Origin: an uncultured Paracoccaceae bacterium
Lineage (GTDB): Bacteria > Pseudomonadota > Alphaproteobacteria > Rhodobacterales > Rhodobacteraceae
DNA length: 64,000 nt
Assembly: GCA_951812305.1 (NCBI GenBank)
Contig: CATOSB010000002.1
Location: forward strand, 1,054,001 to 1,118,000
Direction of reading: 5' to 3'
The notes beneath the pieces were generated by a model. That model worked only from the letters and a program-made list of their open reading frames with translations, was not told the origin of the DNA and made no database searches. The position numbers were made by a program, and so were the translations under genes. This document shows positions 56,902 to 64,000 of this stretch, piece after piece. The number at the start of each line of letters is the position of its first letter. Positions within the stretch are counted from its first letter, which is position 1.

Positions 56902-58070
56902 TACCAAGGGTTATTCAATCTGACCGACTTTCGCCCAGTTGCGGCTTGCGATGGATGTGATGGTTTGCGGTCTTGCGATGAGGTTGTTCCAGGCCTCGCA
57001 CCCCGCGTCGAGAATCGCGTCATATGTGTCGAACGTCCGGTTTGCGAGCCATGTCTGGCGGAGATATTGCCAAATGTTTTCGGTTGGATTCAGCTCTGGT
57101 GATTTGGGCGGCAGAAACATGAGCGACAGGTTTTGCGGGATTTCCAGAGCGGATGTCGTGTGCCAGCCGGCTTGGTCCATGAGGATGACGGCGTGGGCGC
57201 CATCGGAGACAATTTTGCTGATTTCTTCCAGGTGGCGCTGCATCGCATAGGTGTCGGCTGCTGGCATCATGATCGCCGCGCCGGTGCCGCGTTCGGGGCA
57301 GATGGCGCCAAAAAGATACGCATTTTGGTAACGCTGATCGGCGGGCTGGCGGGGCCGTGTGCCCTTGCGTGCCCACTGGCGGACGCGGGTGTTCTTCTGA
57401 CCGAGACGCATCTCGTCCTGGAACCAGATTTCGACGGGTTTGTCCGGCGGCACCCCCTGAAGCGTCTCCTTCAGATTGTCGCCGAAGTTTTTTTGAAATC
57501 CTCAATGACCTGCACGTCCTGCCCCGGGTGCTGAGGGCGTGCGCTGATGTGGGAAAAGCCCAGATTGTGCAGAATCTGCCCCACATGGCGCTCGTGATAG
57601 TCGACGCCAAAACGCGCCTTGATCACATTCTTCAAATCGACCCGCCGCCAGCGGACGACACCGTCCTTTTCAGGATCAGGACCGGTCTCGACAAGAGCCG
57701 CCAGTTCATCCAGTTGCGCATTGTCAAGGCGGGATCGCGAGCCTCCTCGCTGCCGATCCAGCAGCCCCGCTGGACCATCAGCGTTGAAACGGAGCACCCA
57801 GTCCCTGAGCGTTTGCCGGTCCATCCCGCCAATGCGGGCCGCAGCCCCACGCGACATGCCATCGGCGATAGCGGCAAGCGACAAAAGCCGTCGGCTCTGC
57901 CGGGCATCAGAACTCTCTGCGGCAAGCTTGCGCAGATCATTGGCGGTAAAATCGGCTCGCATCGGTATCCTGGCTGGCATCGGTGGTCTCCTTTGCCAAT
58001 CTTGAATCACCTCAGCACCTCAGGCGGTACCCAAAATCCATAGCTGAGTCATTTTGAAGCACCCTTGGTA
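56902..58070 (-). mobile_element. IS630-type insertion sequence, copy 3 (1169 bp)
   Basis: Ends TACCAAGGGT, flanked by TAA at 56899-56901 and 58071-58073. It is nested in the IS256 transposase gene. Both translated frames are the same as in the tandem copies near 2.5-4.8 kb. Confidence 0.92.
56911..57980 (-). CDS. IS630-type transposase, read through a frameshift (copy 3)
   Basis: Same two-frame arrangement with the A7 run at plus 57488-57494. An independent insertion retaining the identical overlap is the best local evidence that the frameshift is functional. Confidence 0.88.
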
Positions 58071-58791
58071 TAAGCCACTGTGAATACCGTCGGCCCAGAT
58101 GTAGACCCACTCGTCTTGGGACAGGTCTGCGGTGCGCCACGCCCTGTATTCAGCGGCCCATTCGGCCTTCAATCTGGCAACTGTTTTGGCCGAAAATCCG
58201 GTGGCATTAGCCCCGAGCAAACCCTTCAGCGCCGTTCCCATTTCGCCAGTGGAAATGCCTTTGAGGTAGAGCCAGGGGATCGCAGCCTGCAGCGTCTTGG
58301 TCTTGCGCACGTAGGGCGGTACGAGCGCGGAGCGGAAACTCACTGGCTTGCCGGTTTTCGAGCGTATCTTTGGAATCTCTACGGTCACAGGTCCAACACC
58401 CGTTTGGATTTCACGGGCGGGATGACTGCCATTACGTACCACCCCGGCGCGCCCGTCTGGTGTTTTGAGGTGAGCAAAGCGATCCATCAATTCCGCAAGC
58501 TCAGTTTGAACGGCGGCTTGGATCAGAGCCTGCGCGCCCGTGCGCAAAAGCTCAGTCAACGGATCAAGGCTGACCTCTCGACCGGCAAATTCAACGATGT
58601 TAGTCTCGTCCATGGTGGTGCGTCCTTCTTGGGTCGGATTGGGTTTTTGCAAAAACAATCCAAACAGATGCACCGCCAACACTCAAACCACGCGAACACC
58701 AGATTCAGCCATAACTCAATCAATAGAGCTACGGGCCAATTCCCTAAGTTTGCAGGGTTACACGGAGGCAACCCTCTGCTATTTAAGGAAA

Positions 58792-59526
58792 ATGCCAAAT
58801 GGCTTTAGCATCAAATTTCTTCTTTCAACAGCGGTTAAGAGTACGTGTTTTGTTGCGTTTACGTGCAATCACTCCCTCGCCTGCGCCGCGCCTGCCATGC
58901 TGGTCTTTGACGGCTCGGCCTCAATGGACGAGATCAGTTTTGAAACCGGGCCCCGCACAAGGATCGTCGAAGCAAGGGAGGCGATCCGGCGTGCTATGCC
59001 CGACATCACACCGCAGCGCGATGTCGGTCTGATCATTTATGGCCCCGGCGGCGGTACCAGCTGTTCCGGCATCGATTTGCGGTTTTTGCCAGCCCCGGAC
59101 ACGGCGGCACAGATCATCGCAGAAGTGGATGCGCTCAAACCCAACGGCCTGACGCCGCTCACCCAATCAGTCCAGCAAGCGGCAGAGCTTCTGGATTACC
59201 GCCAGCAGCCAGCAGTCGTTGTTCTGGTCACTGATGGCAACGAAACCTGCGGCGGCACGCCATGCGCGCTGGGGCAGTCCTTGCGGGAAACTGCCCATGA
59301 CCTGACGGTGCATGTGATCGGGTTTCGTGCGGTGGTGGATTTCTTCAGCTGGAACAATCCTGAACAGGATCCAACGACCAATGCGACCGTGGCGCGCTGT
59401 CTGGCGGATCTGAATGGCGGGCTTTTCGTGACGACCGAGTCCGTCGATGAACTGGTCGACGCGCTCAACAAAACCCTTGGCTGCGCCCTGATCAGCGGGC
59501 GGGTAATGGCTGTGACGGCCAGCTAG
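58792..59526 (+). CDS. Secreted VWA-domain protein (244 aa)
   Basis: An N-terminal hydrophobic segment (IKFLLSTAVKSTCFVAF, ending near SLACAA) looks like a signal peptide. The VWA domain starts MLVFDGSASMDEISF with the MIDAS motif D-G-S-A-S; the distal residues are in GLTPLTQSVQQAAELL (T) and VVLVTDGNETCGGTPCALG (D). Several cysteines in the mature part suggest disulfides. AAGGAAA precedes the ATG at 58792. The frame is open further upstream, but that part is IS256 sequence. The gene stands alone between the IS256 and an empty spacer. Confidence 0.8.
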   Translation: MPNGFSIKFLLSTAVKSTCFVAFTCNHSLACAAPAMLVFDGSASMDEISFETGPRTRIVEAREAIRRAMPDITPQRDVGLIIYGPGGGTSCSGIDLRFLPAPDTAAQIIAEVDALKPNGLTPLTQSVQQAAELLDYRQQPAVVVLVTDGNETCGGTPCALGQSLRETAHDLTVHVIGFRAVVDFFSWNNPEQDPTTNATVARCLADLNGGLFVTTESVDELVDALNKTLGCALISGRVMAVTAS

Positions 59527-59860
59527 CCCTGCTTGTCGGACGTGTCCTGCAGATATTCTGTCCAATAGGGACAAGGTTCGGCGCAGATGGCGTTTTTGAT
59601 CATAGCGAACAGGCGGTACATGGCATTCATCCAATTGAATGTATCTTTGGATATGTCGTTACGCCTGTGGCGCCACCTCAACCACCCTTGAATCCGCATA
59701 ACCGGTTTGCGTCCGCAGCATGGCTTCGCCGCACCGCCAAAAAAAAGGGAATTATATACCAAAGTCACAAAAGCGACAGTTTTACGCAACGGAGGTCGTT
59801 TCTATTAGATGTTGTCAACATAAATATGCTATGTTCTAAGCAGAAAAAAAGGACATCGCC
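59527..59860. other. Spacer without a convincing gene
   Basis: This 334-bp stretch has lower G+C toward its right end. A minus-strand frame of 88 codons (59523-59789) overlaps the VWA stop and shows no recognisable motif. The 3' half presumably contains the promoter of the HicB-like gene. Confidence 0.4.
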
Positions 59861-60127
59861 ATGCAACAGACTGAAGCGTTGAAAATTGTAGTTTACAAAG
59901 AAGAAGAAAAATTCGTCGCGCAAGCGGTGGATTTTGATATCTGTACGCAAGCCGATGACATTGAGACTTTGACTGCACGCATGGATTGCCTAATCGAAGT
60001 TGAGTTAAGGGCAATGCAGGAAAGTGGTCAACAGGTTGACCCAGCCCCAAAAAGATTCCACAACATGTGGGAGCAAAATCAACGGCTGTCAGATAGTGCT
60101 AACGAGTACAAGGTGGTGGCCGCATAA
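59861..60127 (+). CDS. HicB-like antitoxin-type protein (88 aa)
   Basis: The segment KIVVYKEEEKFVAQAVDFDICTQADDIE resembles the HicB/UPF0150 fold: a strand, a short acidic turn, a second strand and then T-Q/A-D-D. A helix LTARMDCLIEVELRAM follows. No C-terminal DNA-binding domain is obvious. HicB proteins usually neutralise a HicA RNA-targeting toxin. Here the next gene, 17 bp downstream, is not a classical HicA but an unrecognised 84-aa protein, and it is disrupted. Lower G+C than the core genes suggests acquisition. Confidence 0.6.
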   Translation: MQQTEALKIVVYKEEEKFVAQAVDFDICTQADDIETLTARMDCLIEVELRAMQESGQQVDPAPKRFHNMWEQNQRLSDSANEYKVVAA

Positions 60128-60277
60128 CAAGCTAGGCCTTTATTATGTCTGCACCCTTCGCGCCCTCTCCAAAATTTAGAGAATACGTAACTCCCAAGCA
60201 CCCCCCACGTTTGAGTGTTATTGTCAGTTTTATGGTGAGTCGAATTTGCCATTTTGCGCGTGTTTTTTTCTTTCTTG

Positions 60278-61878
60278 GTAACTCCCAAGCACCCCCCACG
60301 TTTGAGTGTTATTGTCAGTTTTATGGTGAGTCGAATTTGCCATTTTGCGCGTGTTTTTTTTCTTTCTTGTCTGAATTCTGTGGCGCCGGGTTGATTTCTC
60401 TGAATCAGTGGTGGGATGGATCAGGTTGCCGCCCTTGAACAACTTCTCGCCACGGCTCTGCGTCGGATCGCTGAGCTTGAAGCTGCGTTGGCGAGCATGG
60501 CGGAAGAGATCACGGACCTGCGCCGACAGTTGGCCAAGAACAGCAGCAATAGCAGCAAGCCCCCTTCAAGTGATGGCCTGAAGAAGCCAGCCCCGCGCAG
60601 CCTGCGTGGCAAATCCGGAAAGAAAAGTGGCGGCCAAGTTGGCCACCGGGGCGACACCCTGCGCCAGACGTCAACACCCGACTTTGTCGAACGGCATGAG
60701 GCGACGCATTGCAGCGCCTGTCAGAGCGCCCTGACGGCGGAGATGGTGAAAGGGATCGAGAAGCGTCAGGTGTTCGACTTGCCTGCGCCACGCCTGGAGG
60801 TCACCGAGCATCAGGCGGCGGTTTATTGTTGCGACCATTGTCGAGCCACGACGACGGCTGGCTTTCCCGATGGCGTGGCCGCGCATGTGCAATATGGCAC
60901 GCGCATGCGGGCAGTGGCGGTCTATTGCAATGTTCAGCAGCTGATACCCGAGGATCGGGTCTGCCAGCTTATGCGCGACCTGTTTGGGGCCACCAGCTTG
61001 TGCGCGGCCAGCGTGACCAACTGGACGCGCGGCGCGGCAAATAAGATGGGTGTCGTGGTTGAACACATTCTCGCCCGGCTTGCCGAAGGCGGCGTTCGGC
61101 ATCTGGACGAGACCGGACTTCGTGTTGCCGGCAAGCTGCACTGGCTGCACACGATCTGCGATACCGCCTTCACCCATTACCGCATCAGCGCCAAACGCGG
61201 TGCTGTTCCAACCTTCCTGACCGGCGGGACGATCATTCATGATCACTGGAAACCCTACTACGCCCATATGAGCGGAGTGGACGCCCACGCCCTCTGCGGG
61301 GCGCATCACTTGCGCGAACTCAAGGCCATCGAAGAGATCGAAAAAGAGCCTTGGGCGACGGAGATGAGCGCAGTGCTTCATAGCGCCAATCAGCTCAGAT
61401 GCGCGGCTCAGGATCAAGGCGAGACCGAACTCCCGGAACTGGTTCGCCAGGGTATCGTCACCAGATACATGGCGATCCTCGCCAAGGGGCTCGCCTTCCA
61501 CGAACGCCAGCCCCCGCTGGCCAAAAGCCCCGGCACCCGCGGCCGAAAAGCCAGGCGGCCAGGCCACAACCTGCTCCTCCGCCTGCGTGACTACCGCGAT
61601 GACGTTTTGCGATTCATCGCCGACTTCGCGGTCCCATTCACAAACAATCAGGCCGAACAGGACCTGCGCATGATGAAGCTGCGCATGAAAATCTCGGGCA
61701 CCTTCCGCACCCTCGAGGGCGCGCGGGTCTTCGCCGACATCAGGTCCGTCATCTCGACGGCCAGAAAACACCGGTTCAACATCCTGGAAATCCTGACCCT
61801 GTCACCACCTCAGATCATCGCACGGCTCTGACGGAACAAAACCCCGCAACCCTATCGGACAGGGTGCTTGGGAGTTAC
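60278..61878 (+). mobile_element. IS66-type insertion sequence, copy 5, nested in copy 6
   Basis: The duplication CTTTCTTG at 60270-60277 and 61879-61886 comes from the left-terminal region of copy 6, proving insertion of the element into its own kind. Both copies point the same way. Confidence 0.94.
60416..61831 (+). CDS. IS66-type transposase (471 aa, copy 5)
   Basis: Intact; shares the ATCGTC variant with copy 1, so the two are probably closest relatives among the six. Confidence 0.95.
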   Translation: MDQVAALEQLLATALRRIAELEAALASMAEEITDLRRQLAKNSSNSSKPPSSDGLKKPAPRSLRGKSGKKSGGQVGHRGDTLRQTSTPDFVERHEATHCSACQSALTAEMVKGIEKRQVFDLPAPRLEVTEHQAAVYCCDHCRATTTAGFPDGVAAHVQYGTRMRAVAVYCNVQQLIPEDRVCQLMRDLFGATSLCAASVTNWTRGAANKMGVVVEHILARLAEGGVRHLDETGLRVAGKLHWLHTICDTAFTHYRISAKRGAVPTFLTGGTIIHDHWKPYYAHMSGVDAHALCGAHHLRELKAIEEIEKEPWATEMSAVLHSANQLRCAAQDQGETELPELVRQGIVTRYMAILAKGLAFHERQPPLAKSPGTRGRKARRPGHNLLLRLRDYRDDVLRFIADFAVPFTNNQAEQDLRMMKLRMKISGTFRTLEGARVFADIRSVISTARKHRFNILEILTLSPPQIIARL

Positions 61879-61932
61879 CTTTCTTGTCTGAATTCTGTGG
61901 CGCCGGGTTGATTTCTCTGAATCAGTGGTGGG

Positions 61933-63348
61933 ATGGATCAGGTTGCCGCCCTTGAACAACTTCTCGCCACGGCTCTGCGTCGGATCGCTGAGCTTGAAGC
62001 TGCGTTGGCGAGCATGGCGGAAGAGATCACGGACCTGCGCCGACAGTTGGCCAAGAACAGCAGCAATAGCAGCAAGCCCCCTTCAAGTGATGGCCTGAAG
62101 AAGCCAGCCCCGCGCAGCCTGCGTGGCAAATCCGGAAAGAAAAGTGGCGGCCAAGTTGGCCACCGGGGCGACACCCTGCGCCAGACGTCAACACCCGACT
62201 TTGTCGAACGGCATGAGGCGACGCATTGCAGCGCCTGTCAGAGCGCCCTGACGGCGGAGATGGTGAAAGGGATCGAGAAGCGTCAGGTGTTCGACTTGCC
62301 TGCGCCACGCCTGGAGGTCACCGAGCATCAGGCGGCGGTTTATTGTTGCGACCATTGTCGAGCCACGACGACGGCTGGCTTTCCCGATGGCGTGGCCGCG
62401 CATGTGCAATATGGCACGCGCATGCGGGCAGTGGCGGTCTATTGCAATGTTCAGCAGCTGATACCCGAGGATCGGGTCTGCCAGCTTATGCGCGACCTGT
62501 TTGGGGCCACCAGCTTGTGCGCGGCCAGCGTGACCAACTGGACGCGCGGCGCGGCAAATAAGATGGGTGTCGTGGTTGAACACATTCTCGCCCGGCTTGC
62601 CGAAGGCGGCGTTCGGCATCTGGACGAGACCGGACTTCGTGTTGCCGGCAAGCTGCACTGGCTGCACACGATCTGCGATACCGCCTTCACCCATTACCGC
62701 ATCAGCGCCAAACGCGGTGCTGTTCCAACCTTCCTGACCGGCGGGACGATCATTCATGATCACTGGAAACCCTACTACGCCCATATGAGCGGAGTGGACG
62801 CCCACGCCCTCTGCGGGGCGCATCACTTGCGCGAACTCAAGGCCATCGAAGAGATCGAAAAAGAGCCTTGGGCGACGGAGATGAGCGCAGTGCTTCATAG
62901 CGCCAATCAGCTCAGATGCGCGGCTCAGGATCAAGGCGAGACCGAACTCCCGGAACTGGTTCGCCAGGGTATAGTCACCAGATACATGGCGATCCTCGCC
63001 AAGGGGCTCGCCTTCCACGAACGCCGGCCCCCGCTGGCCAAAAGCCCCGGCACCCGCGGCCGAAAAGCCAGGCGGCCAGGCCACAACCTGCTCCTCCGCC
63101 TGCGTGACTACCGCGATGACGTTTTGCGATTCATCGCCGACTTCGCGGTCCCATTCACAAACAATCAGGCCGAACAGGACCTGCGCATGATGAAGCTGCG
63201 CATGAAAATCTCGGGCACCTTCCGCACCCTCGAGGGCGCGCGGGTCTTCGCCGACATCAGGTCCGTCATCTCGACGGCCAGAAAACACCGGTTCAACATC
63301 CTGGAAATCCTGACCCTGTCACCACCTCAGATCATCGCACGGCTCTGA
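61933..63348 (+). CDS. IS66-type transposase (471 aa, copy 6)
   Basis: Intact, with one private change: HERRPPLAK where other copies have HERQPPLAK. Its natural upstream region now lies 1.6 kb away beyond copy 5, so only the last 54 bases of its leader remain attached. Confidence 0.95.
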   Translation: MDQVAALEQLLATALRRIAELEAALASMAEEITDLRRQLAKNSSNSSKPPSSDGLKKPAPRSLRGKSGKKSGGQVGHRGDTLRQTSTPDFVERHEATHCSACQSALTAEMVKGIEKRQVFDLPAPRLEVTEHQAAVYCCDHCRATTTAGFPDGVAAHVQYGTRMRAVAVYCNVQQLIPEDRVCQLMRDLFGATSLCAASVTNWTRGAANKMGVVVEHILARLAEGGVRHLDETGLRVAGKLHWLHTICDTAFTHYRISAKRGAVPTFLTGGTIIHDHWKPYYAHMSGVDAHALCGAHHLRELKAIEEIEKEPWATEMSAVLHSANQLRCAAQDQGETELPELVRQGIVTRYMAILAKGLAFHERRPPLAKSPGTRGRKARRPGHNLLLRLRDYRDDVLRFIADFAVPFTNNQAEQDLRMMKLRMKISGTFRTLEGARVFADIRSVISTARKHRFNILEILTLSPPQIIARL

Positions 63349-63732
63349 CGGAACAAAACCCCGCAACCCTATCGGACAGGGTGCTTGGGAGTTACGAGAA
63401 TACTTAGAATGGGCGCGAAAAGAGGCTGATTGTGAAGTCAGCGAGGGCTTCCTCGACAAAAAATCCTTAAAGCGAATCAAATCTCCTGAGGGGAAAGTAG
63501 TCTATGAGGTGGGAATTAGTGATGATGAAACGCTATCCCACAGTGTTGTTGCGCACCTTGATCGTAGGCTTGGGATAGACTCTCCGTTTCCTAAAACACC
63601 AGATAGCTACATATAGGCAGCCCCATCGCGGATGATCTCGCCACGGATGTAGTACAGGCGGCGTTGTATGCGCTCGTCGCCTATCTTGCTCATGAGGGTT
63701 GTTTTGGGGTCGGGCTTTCCATCCATGGCCCC

Positions 63733-63760
63733 GGGGGTTCGATTCCCTCCGTCCGCTCCA
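63733..63760 (+). other. tRNA 3'-end-like sequence, possible attachment site
   Basis: GGGGG-TTCGATT-CCCTC forms a T-arm and is followed by CGTCCGC, a discriminator T and CCA, the layout of a tRNA 3' end of the kind with a GCGGACG acceptor 5' strand (as in some leucine tRNAs). No matching 5' half, D-arm or anticodon arm is upstream. Such 3' fragments are left where integrases use tRNA genes as attachment sites. The remainder of 63617-63838 has no convincing gene. Confidence 0.45.
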
Positions 63761-63838
63761 CTGGAAACGCAGATGCCTAAGCGGGACAGATCATCGCTTC
63801 CAACAAGCATGATGGCCCTGGATATCCCTAAACGCACG

Positions 63839-64000
63839 TCAATTCGGTTTTCTTGCATCGGCTCGAATCAACTTGACAGGTTTAAGCACAGATTCCGCAA
63901 GTTCATCCGGTGTTGCATCGATCCTCACATCCTCAAGCATTTCCTTCTTACCGGGCTGATAAGTATTTGGTTGCAACCGGACTTCCGATTTATCGCTCAT
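63839..64000 (-). CDS. Small protein of unknown function (53 aa)
   Basis: A short frame starts with ATG at the last three bases of the window and ends with TGA at 63839-63841: MSDKSEVRLQPNTYQPGKKE, then MLEDVRIDATPDELAESVL and a basic end KLIRADARKPN. The regular amphipathic composition looks coding. It could also begin further right, outside the window. No family is recognised. Confidence 0.5.
   Translation of the reverse strand: MSDKSEVRLQPNTYQPGKKEMLEDVRIDATPDELAESVLKPVKLIRADARKPN

Larger units (their letters stand above)
56194..58613 (-). pseudogene. IS256-type (mutator) transposase gene split by IS630
   Basis: The N-terminal part (58613 to 58074) starts MDETNIVEFAGREV and includes the first catalytic region WVYIWADGIHSGL. 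After the IS630 it continues RGEDHKLCALVVIGVNTRGQKQFLAIEDG, then LAIGDGALGFWAALEETYP (second D) and NPIESAFATIRHRTKRSKG (E), ending QTQTETAAA. The rejoined product is about 416 aa, the normal IS256 size. The break lies right after the first catalytic aspartate. Confidence 0.88.
56160..58717 (-). mobile_element. IS256-type insertion sequence interrupted by IS630 copy 3
   Basis: The ends are imperfect inverted repeats starting GAGTTAT, with AATCTGGTGTT and GCG aligned inside both. No 8-9 bp direct duplication is visible outside (GGTGTGC before, AATCAATA after). Without the nested IS630 the element is 1386 bp. The missing duplication and the truncated neighbour at its left suggest an adjacent deletion. 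Confidence 0.8.
60187..63395 (+). mobile_element. IS66-type insertion sequence, copy 6, containing copy 5
   Basis: The outer element has its left end at 60187-60277 and the rest at 61879-63395, with the GAGAATAC duplication outside (60179-60186 and 63396-63403). Its left terminal region is interrupted by another copy of the same IS. Its T tract is one base shorter than in other copies. Confidence 0.93.
60145..63616 (+). pseudogene. Small partner of the HicB-like gene, split by nested IS66 elements
   Basis: Removing 60187-63395 and one copy of the duplication GAGAATAC joins MSAPFAPSPKFREY to LEWARKEADCEVSEG and gives an 84-aa protein ending SPFPKTPDSYI. Visible features are a basic KKSLKRIKSPEGKVVYEVG strand region and a SHSVVAHLDRRLGI helix. 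I do not recognise it as HicA: the conserved G-S-H-x-x-F/Y of HicA is absent. Its position suggests the toxin or effector partner of the preceding gene. After insertion only 14 codons remain attached to the start. Confidence 0.7.

Noticed and set aside
58540..58791. An N-terminal extension of the VWA protein of 84 codons
   Set aside because: The upstream part lies in the IS256 end. The ATG at 58792 has a ribosome-binding site and begins the signal peptide.
59523..59789. An 88-codon minus-strand frame in the spacer after the VWA gene
   Set aside because: It overlaps the VWA stop, has an unusual composition and no recognised domain.
63607..63858. An 83-codon minus-strand frame near the right end
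   Set aside because: Its GGNRTP-type peptide comes from antisense translation of a tRNA T-arm, and it has no supporting motif.

Overview
The window is chromosomal DNA of an alphaproteobacterium, most likely a Rhodobacteraceae (Roseobacter-group) member. Support comes from the high G+C, the order coxB-ctaB-small membrane protein-ctaG-coxC with SURF1, thrC, an M16 peptidase and a RimJ-type acetyltransferase behind it, and the end of the ribosomal rplO-secY-adk-rpsM-rpsK-rpoA-rplQ cluster. The most striking property is its load of insertion sequences. I count 13 IS copies of six types, roughly 18 kb or more than a quarter of the window: six IS66-type elements (1.6 kb, single transposase), three 1169-bp IS630-type elements, one further 1.05-kb IS630-type element, and one each of IS3, IS4 and IS256 type. 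Most have intact ends and visible target duplications, so the interrupted genes can be rejoined on paper.

Layout. 1-2300: lysC and, divergently, a threonine dehydratase. 2304-7326: an SDR gene split by two tandem IS630 copies and a DUF1178 gene split by an IS66 copy. 7396-13116: a leftward run with Nudix, KDO transferase, GNAT, M16 peptidase, threonine synthase and SURF1 genes. 13116-17139: a conserved unknown gene, then the cytochrome c oxidase assembly and subunit operon. 17394-28092: an unknown gene, tldD, dprA, an IS66 copy, topA, and a CoA-transferase gene pair with a GSCFA gene and an SGNH-like gene between the two subunits. 28519-34041: a putative polyprenyl-phosphate-arabinose module (YbhN-type membrane protein, DprE1-like oxidase, DprE2-like reductase, HAD-UbiA fusion), whose last gene has lost its natural C-terminus to an IS630 insertion. 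34045-44072: a lytic transglycosylase, then a Tad (Flp) pilus locus in decay. One pilin is split by IS66. An IS3-type element without target duplication joins a 3'-truncated OmpA-like gene to a 5'-truncated tadB, and cpaE and cpaF are absent.

44127-52787: rarA, a DUF3052 gene and the ribosomal/RNA polymerase cluster. The cluster is interrupted between adk and rpsM by ppk2 and a frameshifted pilin-like gene, and it is cut off upstream of rplO by IS elements. 52933-64000: an accessory tract with an IS4-type element carrying a nested IS66, an IS256-type element carrying a nested IS630, a secreted VWA-domain protein, a HicB-like gene whose small partner is split by an IS66 that itself contains another IS66, a tRNA 3'-end-like sequence and a small unknown gene at the edge.

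The strongest biological stories are (i) active IS proliferation that has inactivated or altered at least seven loci, including self-insertion of one IS into its own kind; (ii) IS-associated loss of the Tad motor; and (iii) a compact, nearly complete DprE1/DprE2/UbiA-type arabinosyl-donor pathway outside Actinobacteria. I see no CRISPR array, no rRNA gene and no complete tRNA gene. Functional calls come from motif recognition by eye; no database search was possible.
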